A stretch of 64,000 nt of DNA from Cellulomonas timonensis (GTDB lineage: Bacteria > Actinomycetota > Actinomycetes > Actinomycetales > Cellulomonadaceae), in contig NZ_FCOT01000011.1 of the NCBI RefSeq assembly GCF_900046455.1, forward strand, positions 558,001 through 622,000, given 5' to 3'. The notes beneath the pieces are model-generated. The model saw nothing but the letters and a program-made list of their open reading frames with translations, had not been told where the DNA came from and did no database searches. Shown piece by piece: positions 1 to 10,534 of the stretch (position 1 is the stretch's first letter; every line of letters begins with the position of its first letter). The translations under genes and the position numbers were made by a program.

Positions 1-1
1 G

Positions 2-2082
<2,081 letters not shown>

Positions 2083-2095
2083 GGAACGTCAGTCG

Positions 2096-2133
2096 AACGG
2101 CCCCGACACCCGACTCAGGGCGCCGGGGCCGTT
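2096..2133 (+). terminator. Rho-independent-type hairpin after asd
   Basis: The arm AACGGCCCCG (2096-2105) is perfectly complementary to CGGGGCCGTT (2124-2133), giving a 10-bp stem with an 18-nt loop. It is followed by CTGCGTT rather than a strong U-tract, which is common in very GC-rich actinobacteria. It lies between the convergent asd and phosphotransferase genes and could serve both. Confidence 0.7.
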
Positions 2134-2149
2134 CTGCGTTCAGGCCTGT

Positions 2150-2986
2150 TCAGGCGAGTAGTGCGGCCGTGATCGCCGGCCCGTGCTCGACGAGCCACGC
2201 CTCGCGGCGGCGGATCACGTCGCCGACCCCGTCGGCCCACATGCGCGCCCATCCGCCGCCGTCTGCCTCGGCCCGGTGGCGCATGACGTGCCACGAACGC
2301 CGGGACCGCAGCACTGTGACGTCAACCAGTCGGGCGCGGGCGTCGAGGCCCAGCCCGTAGGCGTCGGCGAACACCCGGCAGCGGCGCGGCACGTCGGCGT
2401 CGGCCAGCTGCGGGTCGCGGTCGTGGGGGTCCGCGAGCGGCGCCCAGTGCGTGAGGGCGTTGACGACCTCGTCGAGCCGGGTGGCGGGTCTCGCGAGGTC
2501 GAAGTCGATGAGGGCGACTGCCCTGCCGTCGCGGAACACGACGTTCTCGGGCGTGACGTCCATGTGCCCCACCAGCTCAGGCGGGTCGAGCGTGGCGGCT
2601 CGCACGTCCGGGTGCTCGATGGCGGGCCCATCGAGCACGGATCCGGGTGGGGGGATGAACCCGGCTATCGCGTCGTCGTAGTGGCGCAGCAGGCGTGCGA
2701 CGGACCGGAGCCGGTCCTCGTCGGCCGCCCAGCGGGGCCGGGGCCGCCCGGCGACCTCGCCCTCGATGAAGGTGAGGACCTCCCGGCCCTGCTCGTCGAC
2801 GCCGAGGAGTCGTGGGGCGCCGTCGAAGCCGACCTGTTCGAGGTGGCGCAGCAGCGCGTGCACCAGCGGGGAGTGTGGCCCGAGCGGCCTGCGCACGGTG
2901 TCGCCAGCGCGGACGACGCCGACCGTCACGTCGCCGCCCAGCAGCGGGATCTCCTCGACGGGGTCCGTGTGCTGCCAGGCGCGCAT
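2150..2986 (-). CDS. Aminoglycoside-phosphotransferase (APH) family kinase-like protein
   Basis: The protein has about 278 residues and a kinase fold. Recognisable parts are the glycine-containing N-lobe, FIEGEV near the hinge, the Brenner-type catalytic loop GHMDVTPENVVF (His-Met-Asp in place of the usual His-Gly-Asp) and the metal-binding DFDLA. Substrates of this family vary (aminoglycosides, choline, homoserine, sugars) and cannot be read from the sequence. I chose the ATG at 2986 because CAGGCT lies 6 nt upstream, close to the leaderless -10 pattern seen across this window. The upstream ATG at 3055 falls inside the divergent GntR-type operator, so it is less likely. Confidence 0.75.
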   Translation of the reverse strand: MRAWQHTDPVEEIPLLGGDVTVGVVRAGDTVRRPLGPHSPLVHALLRHLEQVGFDGAPRLLGVDEQGREVLTFIEGEVAGRPRPRWAADEDRLRSVARLLRHYDDAIAGFIPPPGSVLDGPAIEHPDVRAATLDPPELVGHMDVTPENVVFRDGRAVALIDFDLARPATRLDEVVNALTHWAPLADPHDRDPQLADADVPRRCRVFADAYGLGLDARARLVDVTVLRSRRSWHVMRHRAEADGGGWARMWADGVGDVIRRREAWLVEHGPAITAALLA

Positions 2987-3048
2987 CGTCGAAGCCTGGT
3001 GGACGCGCGGGCGCGAGGGCAACCCTCTTGCGCCTCCGCACGTGCTGT

Positions 3049-3072
3049 GGTTCATTAGTGGAGTAACGAACC
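3049..3072. promoter_or_regulatory. 24-bp palindromic operator, probably for the GntR/YtrA-type regulator
   Basis: The left half GGTTCATTAGTG and right half GAGTAACGAACC form an imperfect dyad centred between 3060 and 3061. The outer GGTTC/GAACC arms and the internal TTA/TAA match. The site lies 19 bp before the start of the GntR gene and between divergent genes. YtrA-subfamily GntR regulators typically autoregulate from AT-richer palindromes of this kind. Confidence 0.65.
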
Positions 3073-3090
3073 AACGAACGAGCGAGAGGG

Positions 3091-3516
3091 GTGAACGCCA
3101 TCTTCGACGGCCGGGACCCCATCTACCTGCAGATCGCCGACCAGATCCGCGACGACATCCTCGATGGCGCGCTGAAGGAGGAGGACCAGGTCATGTCGAC
3201 GACCCAGTACGCCACGACCTACCGCATCAACCCCGCCACCGCCGCCAAAGCCTTCGCGGAGCTCGTCGATGAGGGAGTCCTCTACAAGCGGCGCGGCGTC
3301 GGGATGTTCGTCGCCACCGGCGCCCGGTCAGCCCTCGCCGCGCGAGGCCGGGAGCGGTTCTTCGCCGATGTGCTCGATCCCGCCGTCCAGGAGGCCCGCC
3401 GGCTCGGCATCGACCTCGAGGACGTCATCGCCCGGATCCGGCTCGATGCCGCCACACAGCCCCCGGCCGACGAGGGCGCCACCACAGACGAGAGCACCCC
3501 CGGAGGAGAGTCATGA
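3091..3516 (+). CDS. GntR family regulator, YtrA subfamily
   Basis: This is a short 141-residue GntR protein. The N-terminal winged-helix domain (about residues 5-75) begins PIYLQIADQIRDDIL and contains the recognition region YRINPATAAKAFAELVDEG. The short C-terminal tail is typical of the YtrA subfamily, which represses ABC transporter operons induced by cell-envelope stress. The start is GTG at 3091, immediately after GAGAGGG, too close for a normal Shine-Dalgarno, so the gene may be read from a leaderless or very short leader. Its stop overlaps the ABC ATPase start (ATGA), so it heads that operon. A matching palindrome lies at 3049-3072. Confidence 0.9.
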   Translation: MNAIFDGRDPIYLQIADQIRDDILDGALKEEDQVMSTTQYATTYRINPATAAKAFAELVDEGVLYKRRGVGMFVATGARSALAARGRERFFADVLDPAVQEARRLGIDLEDVIARIRLDAATQPPADEGATTDESTPGGES

Positions 3517-4436
3517 GCGGCTTCGGCGTCCAGGTCCGCGACGTGACCGTCCGCTACGGCAGCGAGACGGCCCTCGACCGCGTGAGCCTCGACATCAACC
3601 CCGGGACGATCACGGGCCTGCTGGGCCGCAACGGCTCCGGCAAGACGACGCTGCTCTCCGTGCTGGCGGCCTTCCGGCGCCCGACGTCCGGGAGTGTGCT
3701 CGTCGACGGCGAGGACCCCTGGGAGAACCCCCGCGTGATGCAGGGCATCGGCCTCGTCCGCGAGGGCGGCGACTGGCTCGACGACCGCATCAGCGCGTCG
3801 ATCGACTATCTGGCCGGCAGCAGGCCGCACTTCGACCGCGACCTCGCGGAGCGGCTGCTCGACACCTTCAAGCTCAACCCGCGCGCCAAGCGGACGGCGC
3901 TCTCGCGCGGGCAGAAGTCGGCGATGAGCGCATCCCTGGGCATCGCGGCCCGCACCGAGCTGACGATGCTCGACGAGGTCTACCTGGGGATGGACGCCCC
4001 GTCCCGGTACGCCTTCTACGACGCGCTGCTCGCCGACTACCTGGAGCACCCGCGCACCATCGTGCTGTCCAGCCACCTCATCGACGAGATCGACCGGCTG
4101 TTCGAGGATGTGGCCATCCTGCAGGACGGCACGGTGCTGCTGGCCGAGGGCGCCGACGAGCTGCGGTCGCGGGGGACCACAGTCACCGGGCCCGCCGAGA
4201 AGGCCGCGGCGTTCGCCGTCGGGCGCGACGTGGTCGGCCGCCAGGAGCTGGGCCCGACGCTGCGGCTCACCCTGTTCGGCGACCCTCGGCCCGGCGATGT
4301 CGCCCAGGCACGCGAGCTCGGCGTCGACCTCGGCCCCGTCGACCTCCAGGACTTGTTCGTCCACCTGACCGCCGAGCCCACCGACCGCGCCCAGCGCGGC
4401 ACGGGCTCCGACCGGAAATCCGAGGTGCCCCGATGA
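3513..4436 (+). CDS. ABC transporter ATP-binding protein (YtrB-like)
   Basis: The 307-residue ATPase pairs with the permease at 4433. It has Walker A GRNGSGKTT, a degenerate signature LSRGQKSAMSAS in place of LSGGQ, Walker B LTMLDEVYLGMD and the H-loop SSHLIDEID. A C-terminal extension of about 90 residues follows the ATPase core. GntR(YtrA)-ATPase-permease order is the standard arrangement for envelope-stress or antimicrobial-peptide exporters. The ATG overlaps the gntR stop and its own stop overlaps the permease start, so all three are probably co-translated. Confidence 0.9.
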   Translation: MSGFGVQVRDVTVRYGSETALDRVSLDINPGTITGLLGRNGSGKTTLLSVLAAFRRPTSGSVLVDGEDPWENPRVMQGIGLVREGGDWLDDRISASIDYLAGSRPHFDRDLAERLLDTFKLNPRAKRTALSRGQKSAMSASLGIAARTELTMLDEVYLGMDAPSRYAFYDALLADYLEHPRTIVLSSHLIDEIDRLFEDVAILQDGTVLLAEGADELRSRGTTVTGPAEKAAAFAVGRDVVGRQELGPTLRLTLFGDPRPGDVAQARELGVDLGPVDLQDLFVHLTAEPTDRAQRGTGSDRKSEVPR

Positions 4437-5212
4437 GCGCCGTCGTTGCCCGCCCCGCCGCGCGCCCCGTGCGCCGCAGCCCGCTGGCCCGCACGATCCG
4501 GCACCAGCTCGCCGCGCAGTTCTACGTCGGCGCCTGGTTCTGGGCGATCATCCTGGCCGGCGTGGTCGTCGCGACCGTGATCGCCTCCAGGTTCGGCCCT
4601 GTCGAGGTCAGCATCATGCAGTACGCCCGGCAGGGCACGCTGTGGTTCCCGTTCTCGATGATGATCTTCATCGTGGCCGCGGGCCTCACCCCCCATGTCG
4701 CGGCGGGCATGACCCGGCGGTCGTTCGCCGCCGCCGCTGCGGTGGTGAGCCTGATCGTGGCCGCGGCCAACGCACTGGTGCTCGTGGGGCTGCTGCAGGT
4801 CGAGCGCGCCGTCTACGCGGCCGCGGGGTGGACGCAGTCCCTCACGGACGGCGGGCTGGACCTCGTCTCGTCCACCACCGACGTGGGGCCTCTGCTGGTC
4901 GCGCTCGTGGTCACCGGCGCGGCGGCCACCGCCAGCGGACTGCTGGTGGGCGTCGTCTACTACCGGGTCGGCGGCTGGTGGGGGACGTTGACCCTGCCGC
5001 TCACAGTCGGGCCCATCCTCGTCGTCGGCCAGCTCCTGTCCGGGACGATCGGGCCGTTCGGCGTCCCGGTGCTCGGCAAGGACACCTGGGCCATCGACAC
5101 CGCATCCGGCCTGGCGCTGCGCACAGCGGTGTCCGCCGCCCTCATCGCGATCCTGCTAGCCGTCTTCAACCGGCTCACCCGAGGCGCGCCTCTGGGCAAG
5201 CCCGTCGTCTGA
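4433..5212 (+). CDS. ABC transporter permease (membrane subunit)
   Basis: The 259-residue protein is very hydrophobic with about six membrane segments, starting near FWAIILAGVVVATVIA and ending with the helix at LRTAVSAALIAILLAV. There is no signal peptide. The start ATG at 4433 overlaps the stop of the ATPase at 3513, which makes it the membrane partner of that ATPase. No substrate can be assigned from the sequence. A 71-bp gap separates it from the second ATPase-permease pair. Confidence 0.82.
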   Translation: MSAVVARPAARPVRRSPLARTIRHQLAAQFYVGAWFWAIILAGVVVATVIASRFGPVEVSIMQYARQGTLWFPFSMMIFIVAAGLTPHVAAGMTRRSFAAAAAVVSLIVAAANALVLVGLLQVERAVYAAAGWTQSLTDGGLDLVSSTTDVGPLLVALVVTGAAATASGLLVGVVYYRVGGWWGTLTLPLTVGPILVVGQLLSGTIGPFGVPVLGKDTWAIDTASGLALRTAVSAALIAILLAVFNRLTRGAPLGKPVV

Positions 5213-5283
5213 GCCCGCCCCCGTCACCTCCGAGCACTTCCGAGCACTGCCGAGCCCTTGGGCTCCCGTCGAGAGGATCCGCC

Positions 5284-6279
5284 ATGTCAGCGACACCCGT
5301 GATCCAGGTGGAGCACCTGCGCAAGGCCTACGGCAGCAAGGTGGCCGTGGAGGACGTCAGCCTGACCGTCGCCCGCGGGGAGATCGTGGGCATCCTCGGC
5401 CCGAACGGCGCCGGCAAGACCACCACCGTCGAGTGCCTGGCCGGCCTTCGCGTGCCTGACTCCGGCAGGGTGCGGGTGCTGGGCATGGACCCGCAGGCTG
5501 ACAAGGCGCGCGTCAAGGAGTTGCTCGGCATGCAGCTCCAGGAGAGCGAGCTGCCCGCCAAGCTCAAGGTCCGCGAGGCCCTTGACCTGTACGCGTCGTT
5601 CTACGCCGACCCCGCCGACCCGGCCGCCCTGCTCGCCGACCTGGGCCTGACCGAGCGCGCCGACGCCCGGTTCGAGCAGCTCTCCGGCGGGCAGAAGCAG
5701 CGGCTGTCGGTGGCGCTGGCCCTCGTCGGCAACCCGCAGGTCGCTGTGCTGGACGAGTTGACCACGGGCCTGGACCCGCAGGCCCGACGCGACACCTGGG
5801 GGCTCGTCGAGCGCATCCGCGACCGCGGTGTCACGGTGCTGCTGGTCACCCACTTCATGGAGGAGGCCGAGCGGCTCTGCGACCGGGTGGTGCTCATCGA
5901 CGCGGGCCGCGTGATCGCCACCGGCACGCCCGCCGAGGTCGCCGAGGCGGCGAGCGGCGGGCAGCACCTGCGGTTCCGCGCGTCGACCCCGGTGCCCGCC
6001 AGCGTCATCGAGGCGCTGCCCACCGTCACCTCGGCGCACGGCCCCGACCCGGTGGGGGAGTACGACGTGCGCGGCACCGGCTCGGTGGTCCAGGACGTCC
6101 TGGTGGAGCTCGCCGGCCGGGGCGTCATCGCCGACACAGTGCGGGTCGAGGGCGGAACGCTGGACGACGCGTTCGTGGCACTCACGGGCCACGCCCGCTC
6201 CGCAGAGAACGGCACGACAGAGAACGGCACGACAGAGAACGCCACCACACCGCCCGCCACCACACCGTCGGAGGTCTGA
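5284..6279 (+). CDS. ABC-2 type transporter ATP-binding protein
   Basis: The 331-residue ATPase is of the CcmA/drug-exporter type. It shows Walker A GPNGAGKTT, signature LSGGQKQRLSVAL, Walker B VAVLDELTTGLDP and H-loop LVTHFMEEAE. The C-terminal domain of about 90 residues after the ATPase core is typical of DrrA-like subunits. The extreme C-terminus contains a 15-bp tandem repeat in the DNA around 6206-6250, encoding ENGTTENGTTENATT, a low-complexity tail with no obvious function. It pairs with the permease one base downstream and is probably transcribed with the GntR-headed genes. Confidence 0.9.
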   Translation: MSATPVIQVEHLRKAYGSKVAVEDVSLTVARGEIVGILGPNGAGKTTTVECLAGLRVPDSGRVRVLGMDPQADKARVKELLGMQLQESELPAKLKVREALDLYASFYADPADPAALLADLGLTERADARFEQLSGGQKQRLSVALALVGNPQVAVLDELTTGLDPQARRDTWGLVERIRDRGVTVLLVTHFMEEAERLCDRVVLIDAGRVIATGTPAEVAEAASGGQHLRFRASTPVPASVIEALPTVTSAHGPDPVGEYDVRGTGSVVQDVLVELAGRGVIADTVRVEGGTLDDAFVALTGHARSAENGTTENGTTENATTPPATTPSEV

Positions 6280-6280
6280 C

Positions 6281-7057
6281 ATGTCTGCCACAGCCACCAG
6301 CCCTCAAGTTCTGGGCCGCCTCACCATGACGGAGGCGCGGCTGTTCGCCCGCCAGCCCTCCGCGTGGTTCTTCAGCCTGCTGTTCCCGGTGGTGCTGCTC
6401 CTGGCCCTCGGGCTCCTGATGCCGTGGGCCGATCAGCCCTTCGACGATCGCGACCCGGTGCTGTCGCAGATCAACGGCATCACCGGCTACACGCCCACGG
6501 TGCTGGCCCTCGCGATCGGCACCGTCGCGTACTCCACGCTGCCGGCCGTGGTGGTCGCCTACCGGGAGAAGGGGGTGCTGCGCCGGCTGGCCACCACCCC
6601 GCTGCCCGCGTCGCGGCTGCTCACCGCGCAGCTCCTGGTGCTGGGCGCCACGCTGATCGCCGCGGCCGCGCTGGCCGTCGGCGCAGGCGTCGCGGTGCTC
6701 GACGTGTCGCTCCCGGCCGACCCGCTGGTGGTGCTGCTGGCCTTCGTCCTCGCGGCGGCGGCGTCGCTCGCGGTGGGCTGCCTCATCGCGGCGCGGGTCG
6801 GCTCGGTGGGCGGCGCCACGGGCATCGGCATGACGGTGTACTTCGTGTCGCTGTTCTTCGCCGGGGTGTGGATGCCGCTGCCGCTGATGCCGGAGGTGGT
6901 GCAGACCATCAGCGAGTGGACGCCGCTGGGAGCCGCGTCGCAGGCGTTGGCCGCCGGCTGGTACGGCCAGGCCTTCCCGGCCCTCGAACTGGCGGTGATG
7001 GCGGGGTGGACGGTGCTGCTGGTGCCGCTCGCGGCGAAGCTGTTCCGCTGGACGTGA
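6281..7057 (+). CDS. ABC-2 type transporter permease
   Basis: The 258-residue membrane protein has about six transmembrane segments, for example WFFSLLFPVVLLLALGLL near residue 30 and the C-terminal GWTVLLVPLAAKLF. The central YREKGVLRRLATTPLPASRLL is the conserved amphipathic element of ABC-2 permeases. It starts 1 nt after the ATPase stop at 6279, so the pair forms one exporter. The likely job, inferred from the family, is drug or lipid export. Confidence 0.88.
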   Translation: MSATATSPQVLGRLTMTEARLFARQPSAWFFSLLFPVVLLLALGLLMPWADQPFDDRDPVLSQINGITGYTPTVLALAIGTVAYSTLPAVVVAYREKGVLRRLATTPLPASRLLTAQLLVLGATLIAAAALAVGAGVAVLDVSLPADPLVVLLAFVLAAAASLAVGCLIAARVGSVGGATGIGMTVYFVSLFFAGVWMPLPLMPEVVQTISEWTPLGAASQALAAGWYGQAFPALELAVMAGWTVLLVPLAAKLFRWT

Positions 7058-7072
7058 CCGTCCGCAGCACGT

Positions 7073-7105
7073 TCCCACCTGAGTCCCACCTGAGTCCCAT
7101 CTGAG
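7073..7105 (+). repeat. Three tandem 11-bp repeats upstream of the GH48 gene
   Basis: TCCCACCTGAG occurs at 7073-7083 and 7084-7094, and a one-base variant TCCCATCTGAG at 7095-7105. The 11-bp spacing puts each copy on the same face of the helix, as expected for cooperative protein binding. They lie between the ABC permease stop and the presumed promoter region of the cellulase. Confidence 0.7.
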
Positions 7106-7110
7106 TTCCC

Positions 7111-7133
7111 GAAACGCTTCACGCACTAGTGCG
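7111..7133. promoter_or_regulatory. LacI-type half-palindrome plus perfect 12-bp palindrome
   Basis: GAAACGCTTC (7111-7120) is a near-palindrome with a central CG, the typical core of LacI-family operators that control glycoside hydrolases in actinobacteria. It is followed immediately by the perfect palindrome CGCACTAGTGCG (7122-7133). Regulator identity is inferred; no assay-like evidence is available from sequence. Confidence 0.5.
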
Positions 7134-7165
7134 ACAGGGCCCGCCTGCTGAGGGTGGGTCCTGTC
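7133..7165 (+). promoter_or_regulatory. Hairpin in the GH48 upstream region
   Basis: GACAGGGCCCGCC (7133-7145) can pair with GGTGGGTCCTGTC (7153-7165); the two mismatched positions can form G-U pairs in RNA, so the stem is 13 bp with a 7-nt loop. It may terminate the upstream ABC operon, or be part of the structured cellulase leader if transcription starts earlier. Confidence 0.5.
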
Positions 7166-7295
7166 GCCCGCTGGGCGCGCCGGAGCGGGCCTGGCGATGC
7201 TGCCCTCCCCGCCCGGCGCGCAGGACGACACAGCAGATCGCGCTCGTCCGTCCGGCGCGCGCCCGTGCGCGTCGGCAGCGTGTCTCGCAGTCCGC

Positions 7296-7344
7296 GCCCT
7301 CCGGCCTTTCTCCGGAGGGCGGCTGCGCGTCCTCCGGAGAAAGG
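7296..7344 (+). promoter_or_regulatory. Mutually exclusive leader hairpins that can sequester the GH48 ribosome-binding site
   Basis: Segment 1 GCCCTCCGG (7296-7304) pairs perfectly with CCGGAGGGC (7312-7320) around a 7-nt loop. Alternatively CCTTTCTCCGGAGG (7305-7318) pairs perfectly over 14 bp with CCTCCGGAGAAAGG (7331-7344) around a 12-nt loop. The second stem contains the only good Shine-Dalgarno, GGAGAAAGG, before the GTG at 7353. Forming one stem excludes the other, so the leader has the logic of a translational switch. No known riboswitch class is recognised. Confidence 0.6.
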
Positions 7345-7352
7345 GAACTCTC

Positions 7353-10300
7353 GTGTCTCGACACACCCGTCGACGCTCGCCCTGGCTGGCCTTGGCCGCC
7401 GGGGGCGCGGCGTCGTGCGTCGCCTGGGCGGGGATCGGGCCCGCGTTCGCGGCGCCACCCGCACCAGCCGCGGTCGTCGCCGCAGCGCCTGTGAAAACCG
7501 CGGTGACCACCGCGTCCACCGAGTACGCACAGCGCTTCCTGGACCTCTACAACGAGATCCACGACCCCGCGAACGGCTACTTCAGCCCGCAGGGCATCCC
7601 GTACCACTCGATCGAGACGCTCATCGTGGAGGCGCCCGACTACGGGCACGAGACCACCTCGGAGGCGTACAGCTTCTGGATGTGGCTCGAGGCGAGCTAT
7701 GGCCAGGTCACCGGTGACTGGGAGCCGTTCAACGCCGCGTGGACCACGATGGAGAAGTACATGATCCCGCAGGCCGCGGATCAGCCCACGAACTCGTTCT
7801 ACGACCCGTCGAAGCCGGCGACGTACGCCGCCGAGTACGACCACCCGAGCAAGTACCCGTCCCAGATCAACTCGGGCGTGGCCTCCGGCGTCGACCCGAT
7901 CGGCGCGGAGCTCAAGTCCACGTACGGCACGTCGGACGTGTACGGCATGCACTGGATCGCGGACGTCGACAACAAGTACGGCTTCGGCGGCAGCCCCGGC
8001 GGCGGCTGCAACACGGGCCCCGCGTCCACGGGCACCTCGTACATCAACACGTTCCAGCGCGGCACGCAGGAGTCCGTCTGGGAGACCATCACCCAGCCGT
8101 CCTGCGACAACTTCAAGTACGGCGGGACGAACGGCTACCTCGACCTGTTCACCAAGGACGCGAGCTACGCCAAGCAGTGGAAGTACACGAACGCCCCCGA
8201 CGCCGACGCGCGCGCCATCGAGGCCGCGTACTGGGCGCACACCTGGGCCACGGCGCAGGGCAACGAGTCGAAGATCGCCGCGACGGTGGCCAAGGCCGCC
8301 AAGATGGGCGACTACCTGCGGTACTCGCTGTTCGACAAGTACTTCAAGAAGATCGGCTGCACGGCGCCGAGCTGCGCCGCTGGCACTGGCCGGGACAGCG
8401 CGCACTACCTGCAGTCCTGGTACTACGCCTGGGGCGGCGCGACGGACACCTCCGCCGGGTGGGCGTGGCGCATCGGCTCGAGCACCAGCCACTTCGGCTA
8501 CCAGAACCCGATGTCGGCGTGGGCGCTGTCGAACGTCTCGGTGCTGACGCCGAAGTCGCCCACCGCCAAGGACGACTGGTCCAAGTCGCTGGACCGCCAG
8601 CTCGAGTTCTACCAGTGGCTGCAGTCCGCCGAGGGCGGCATCGCCGGTGGCGCGACGAACAGCTGGGGCGGCGGGTACGGCGCGCCGCCGGCCGGCACCT
8701 CGACGTTCTACGGCATGGGCTACCAGGTGGCGCCCGTGTACAGCGACCCGCCCAGCAACCAGTGGTTCGGCATGCAGGTGTGGTCGATGGAGCGCGTCGC
8801 GGAGCTCTACTACGCGACGGGTGACGCCCGGGCCAAGAAGCTGCTGGACAAGTGGGTCCCGTGGGCCATCGCGAACACGGAGGTCAACGCGAACGGCACG
8901 TGGGCCATCCCGGCCACGCTCGGCTGGTCCGGCCAGCCGGACACCTGGAACGCCACGAGCCCCGGGACCAACGCCGGCCTGCACGTGACGGTCGTCGACA
9001 AGGGCCAGGACGTCGGCATCGCCGGCGACTACGCCAAGCTGCTCACCTACTACGGCGCGAAGTCGGGCAACGCGGCCGCGAAGTCCACGGCCAAGGCCCT
9101 GCTCGACGTCATGTGGGAGAACAACCGCGATGACAAGGGCATCTCCACCACGGAGACCCGCGAGGACTACAAGCGGTTCGACGACGTCATGACCGGCACC
9201 ACCGGCGACGGCGTCTACGTGCCGTCCGGCTGGTCGGGGAAGATGCCTAACGGGGACGCCATCAAGCCGGGCGTCAGCTTCCTGGACATCCGCTCCTGGT
9301 ACAAGAACGACCCGGACTGGCCCAAGGTCCAGGCGTACCTGGACGGCGGCCCCGCGCCGAAGTTCAACTACCACCGGTTCTGGGCGCAGGCGGCGATCGC
9401 CACGGCGATGGCCGACTACGACCGGCTGCTGGGCACGCCCACCACGCCTGACACCACGGCGCCGACGGTCCCCACGGGCCTGACCTCGCCGTCGAAGACC
9501 GCGACGAGCGTGTCGCTGTCCTGGACCGCGTCCACCGACGCGGTGGGCGTCACGGGGTACGACGTGTACCGGGGGACCACCCTGGTGGGCACGGCGACGG
9601 GGACGACGTACACCGACACGGGCCTGACGGCCTCGACGGCGTACTCGTACACGGTGCGGGCCAAGGACGCGGCGGGGAACATCTCGGCGGCGTCGACGGC
9701 CCTGGCGGTCACGACCTCGGCGACGGGCGGCGACACCACGGCCCCGACCGTCCCCACCGGTCTGACCTCGCCGTCGAAGACCTCGACGAGTGTGTCGCTG
9801 TCCTGGACGGCCTCGTCCGACGCCGTGGGCGTCGCCGGGTACGACGTCTACCGGGGCGCCACCCTGGTGGGCACGGCGACGGGGACGACGTACACCGACA
9901 CGGGCCTGACGGCCTCGACGGCGTACTCGTACACGGTGCGGGCCAAGGACGCGGCGGGGAACATCTCGGCGCCGTCCACAGCCCTCTCGGTCACCACCAA
10001 CGCCGGGCCCACCCCGACGCCCACGGTGACCACCGCCCCGACCTCGAGCTGCAAGGTGACGTACACCGCCAACAGCTGGAACACCGGGTTCACCGCCTCG
10101 GTGAAGGTCACCAACACGGGGACGACGGCGCTGTCGGGCTGGACGCTCGGCTTCGCGTTCCCGTCCGGCCAGAAGGTCACCCAGGGCTGGAGTGCGAACT
10201 GGTCGCAGTCCGGCACGCAGGTGACCGCGGCCAACGCCGCCTGGAACGGCAGCCTGGCGGCGGGCGCGAGCGTCGACATCGGGTTCAACGGCTCGCACAC

Positions 10301-10355
10301 CGGCGTGAACACCGCGCCGTCGGCGTTCACCGTCAACGGGGCCACGTGCAGCTGA
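7353..10355 (+). CDS. Secreted GH48 exo-acting cellulase (cellobiohydrolase) with two FN3 modules and a CBM2
   Basis: The precursor has 1000 residues and cleaves cellobiose processively from crystalline cellulose outside the cell. A signal peptide with an Arg-rich start (SRHTRRR), a hydrophobic core and AFAA spans about residues 1-37. The GH48 domain covers about 50-695, with the hallmark [14 protein letters not shown] (Glu100 and Glu104 are in the region holding the catalytic acid). FN3 modules lie at about 702-788 and 796-882 and are nearly identical. CBM2 covers about 900-1000, bounded by two cysteines, with cellulose-binding tryptophans in NSWNTGF, SANWSQ and NAAWNG. The GTG at 7353 has the Shine-Dalgarno GGAGAAAGGGAA, which can be hidden in a hairpin. 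Confidence 0.95.
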   Translation: MSRHTRRRSPWLALAAGGAASCVAWAGIGPAFAAPPAPAAVVAAAPVKTAVTTASTEYAQRFLDLYNEIHDPANGYFSPQGIPYHSIETLIVEAPDYGHETTSEAYSFWMWLEASYGQVTGDWEPFNAAWTTMEKYMIPQAADQPTNSFYDPSKPATYAAEYDHPSKYPSQINSGVASGVDPIGAELKSTYGTSDVYGMHWIADVDNKYGFGGSPGGGCNTGPASTGTSYINTFQRGTQESVWETITQPSCDNFKYGGTNGYLDLFTKDASYAKQWKYTNAPDADARAIEAAYWAHTWATAQGNESKIAATVAKAAKMGDYLRYSLFDKYFKKIGCTAPSCAAGTGRDSAHYLQSWYYAWGGATDTSAGWAWRIGSSTSHFGYQNPMSAWALSNVSVLTPKSPTAKDDWSKSLDRQLEFYQWLQSAEGGIAGGATNSWGGGYGAPPAGTSTFYGMGYQVAPVYSDPPSNQWFGMQVWSMERVAELYYATGDARAKKLLDKWVPWAIANTEVNANGTWAIPATLGWSGQPDTWNATSPGTNAGLHVTVVDKGQDVGIAGDYAKLLTYYGAKSGNAAAKSTAKALLDVMWENNRDDKGISTTETREDYKRFDDVMTGTTGDGVYVPSGWSGKMPNGDAIKPGVSFLDIRSWYKNDPDWPKVQAYLDGGPAPKFNYHRFWAQAAIATAMADYDRLLGTPTTPDTTAPTVPTGLTSPSKTATSVSLSWTASTDAVGVTGYDVYRGTTLVGTATGTTYTDTGLTASTAYSYTVRAKDAAGNISAASTALAVTTSATGGDTTAPTVPTGLTSPSKTSTSVSLSWTASSDAVGVAGYDVYRGATLVGTATGTTYTDTGLTASTAYSYTVRAKDAAGNISAPSTALSVTTNAGPTPTPTVTTAPTSSCKVTYTANSWNTGFTASVKVTNTGTTALSGWTLGFAFPSGQKVTQGWSANWSQSGTQVTAANAAWNGSLAAGASVDIGFNGSHTGVNTAPSAFTVNGATCS
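9577..9971 (+). repeat. 113-bp exact direct repeat inside the two FN3 modules
   Basis: Bases 9577-9689 and 9859-9971 are identical over 113 bp, offset by 282 bp (exactly 94 codons). Identity down to third codon positions means recent duplication or gene conversion between the FN3 modules, and predicts module loss or gain by recombination. Confidence 0.9.
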
Positions 10356-10387
10356 TCCTCGGCTGAGCGCAGCACCACCAGCACCAC

Positions 10388-10423
10388 CCGCAGGGGCCGG
10401 TCCGCGAGGGCCGGCCCCTGCGG
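10388..10423 (+). terminator. Strong terminator hairpin after the GH48 gene
   Basis: CCGCAGGGGCCGG (10388-10400) and CCGGCCCCTGCGG (10411-10423) form a perfect 13-bp stem with a 10-nt loop, 32 nt after the cellulase stop. Confidence 0.85.
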
Positions 10424-10469
10424 CGTGTGACGACCCACCGGCATGCCCACCCGCTTAGGTAGGGACAAC

Positions 10470-10492
10470 CCCACCCCCGACTCGGGGGTGGG
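10470..10492. promoter_or_regulatory. Inverted repeat upstream of the sensor kinase, candidate autoregulatory site
   Basis: CCCACCCCC (10470-10478) and GGGGGTGGG (10484-10492) flank GACTC. The dyad lies about 30 bp before the likely -10 box of the kinase gene, the position of a response-regulator operator. It could also be an RNA hairpin. Binding by the adjacent regulator is inferred. Confidence 0.45.
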
Positions 10493-10521
10493 CAGGCTGG
10501 GACCGCGCAGGTCAGCGGCCC

Positions 10522-10527
10522 TACCGT
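10522..10527 (+). promoter_or_regulatory. Candidate -10 box for leaderless transcription of the sensor kinase
   Basis: TACCGT lies 7 nt before the ATG at 10535, matching the TAnnnT-N6/7-start pattern repeated in this window. No Shine-Dalgarno is present. Confidence 0.5.
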
Positions 10528-10534
10528 CGTCCTC

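Noticed and set aside
2987-3055. N-terminal extension of the phosphotransferase to the ATG at 3055
   Set aside because: That ATG lies inside the GntR-type operator and the extra residues look non-coding.
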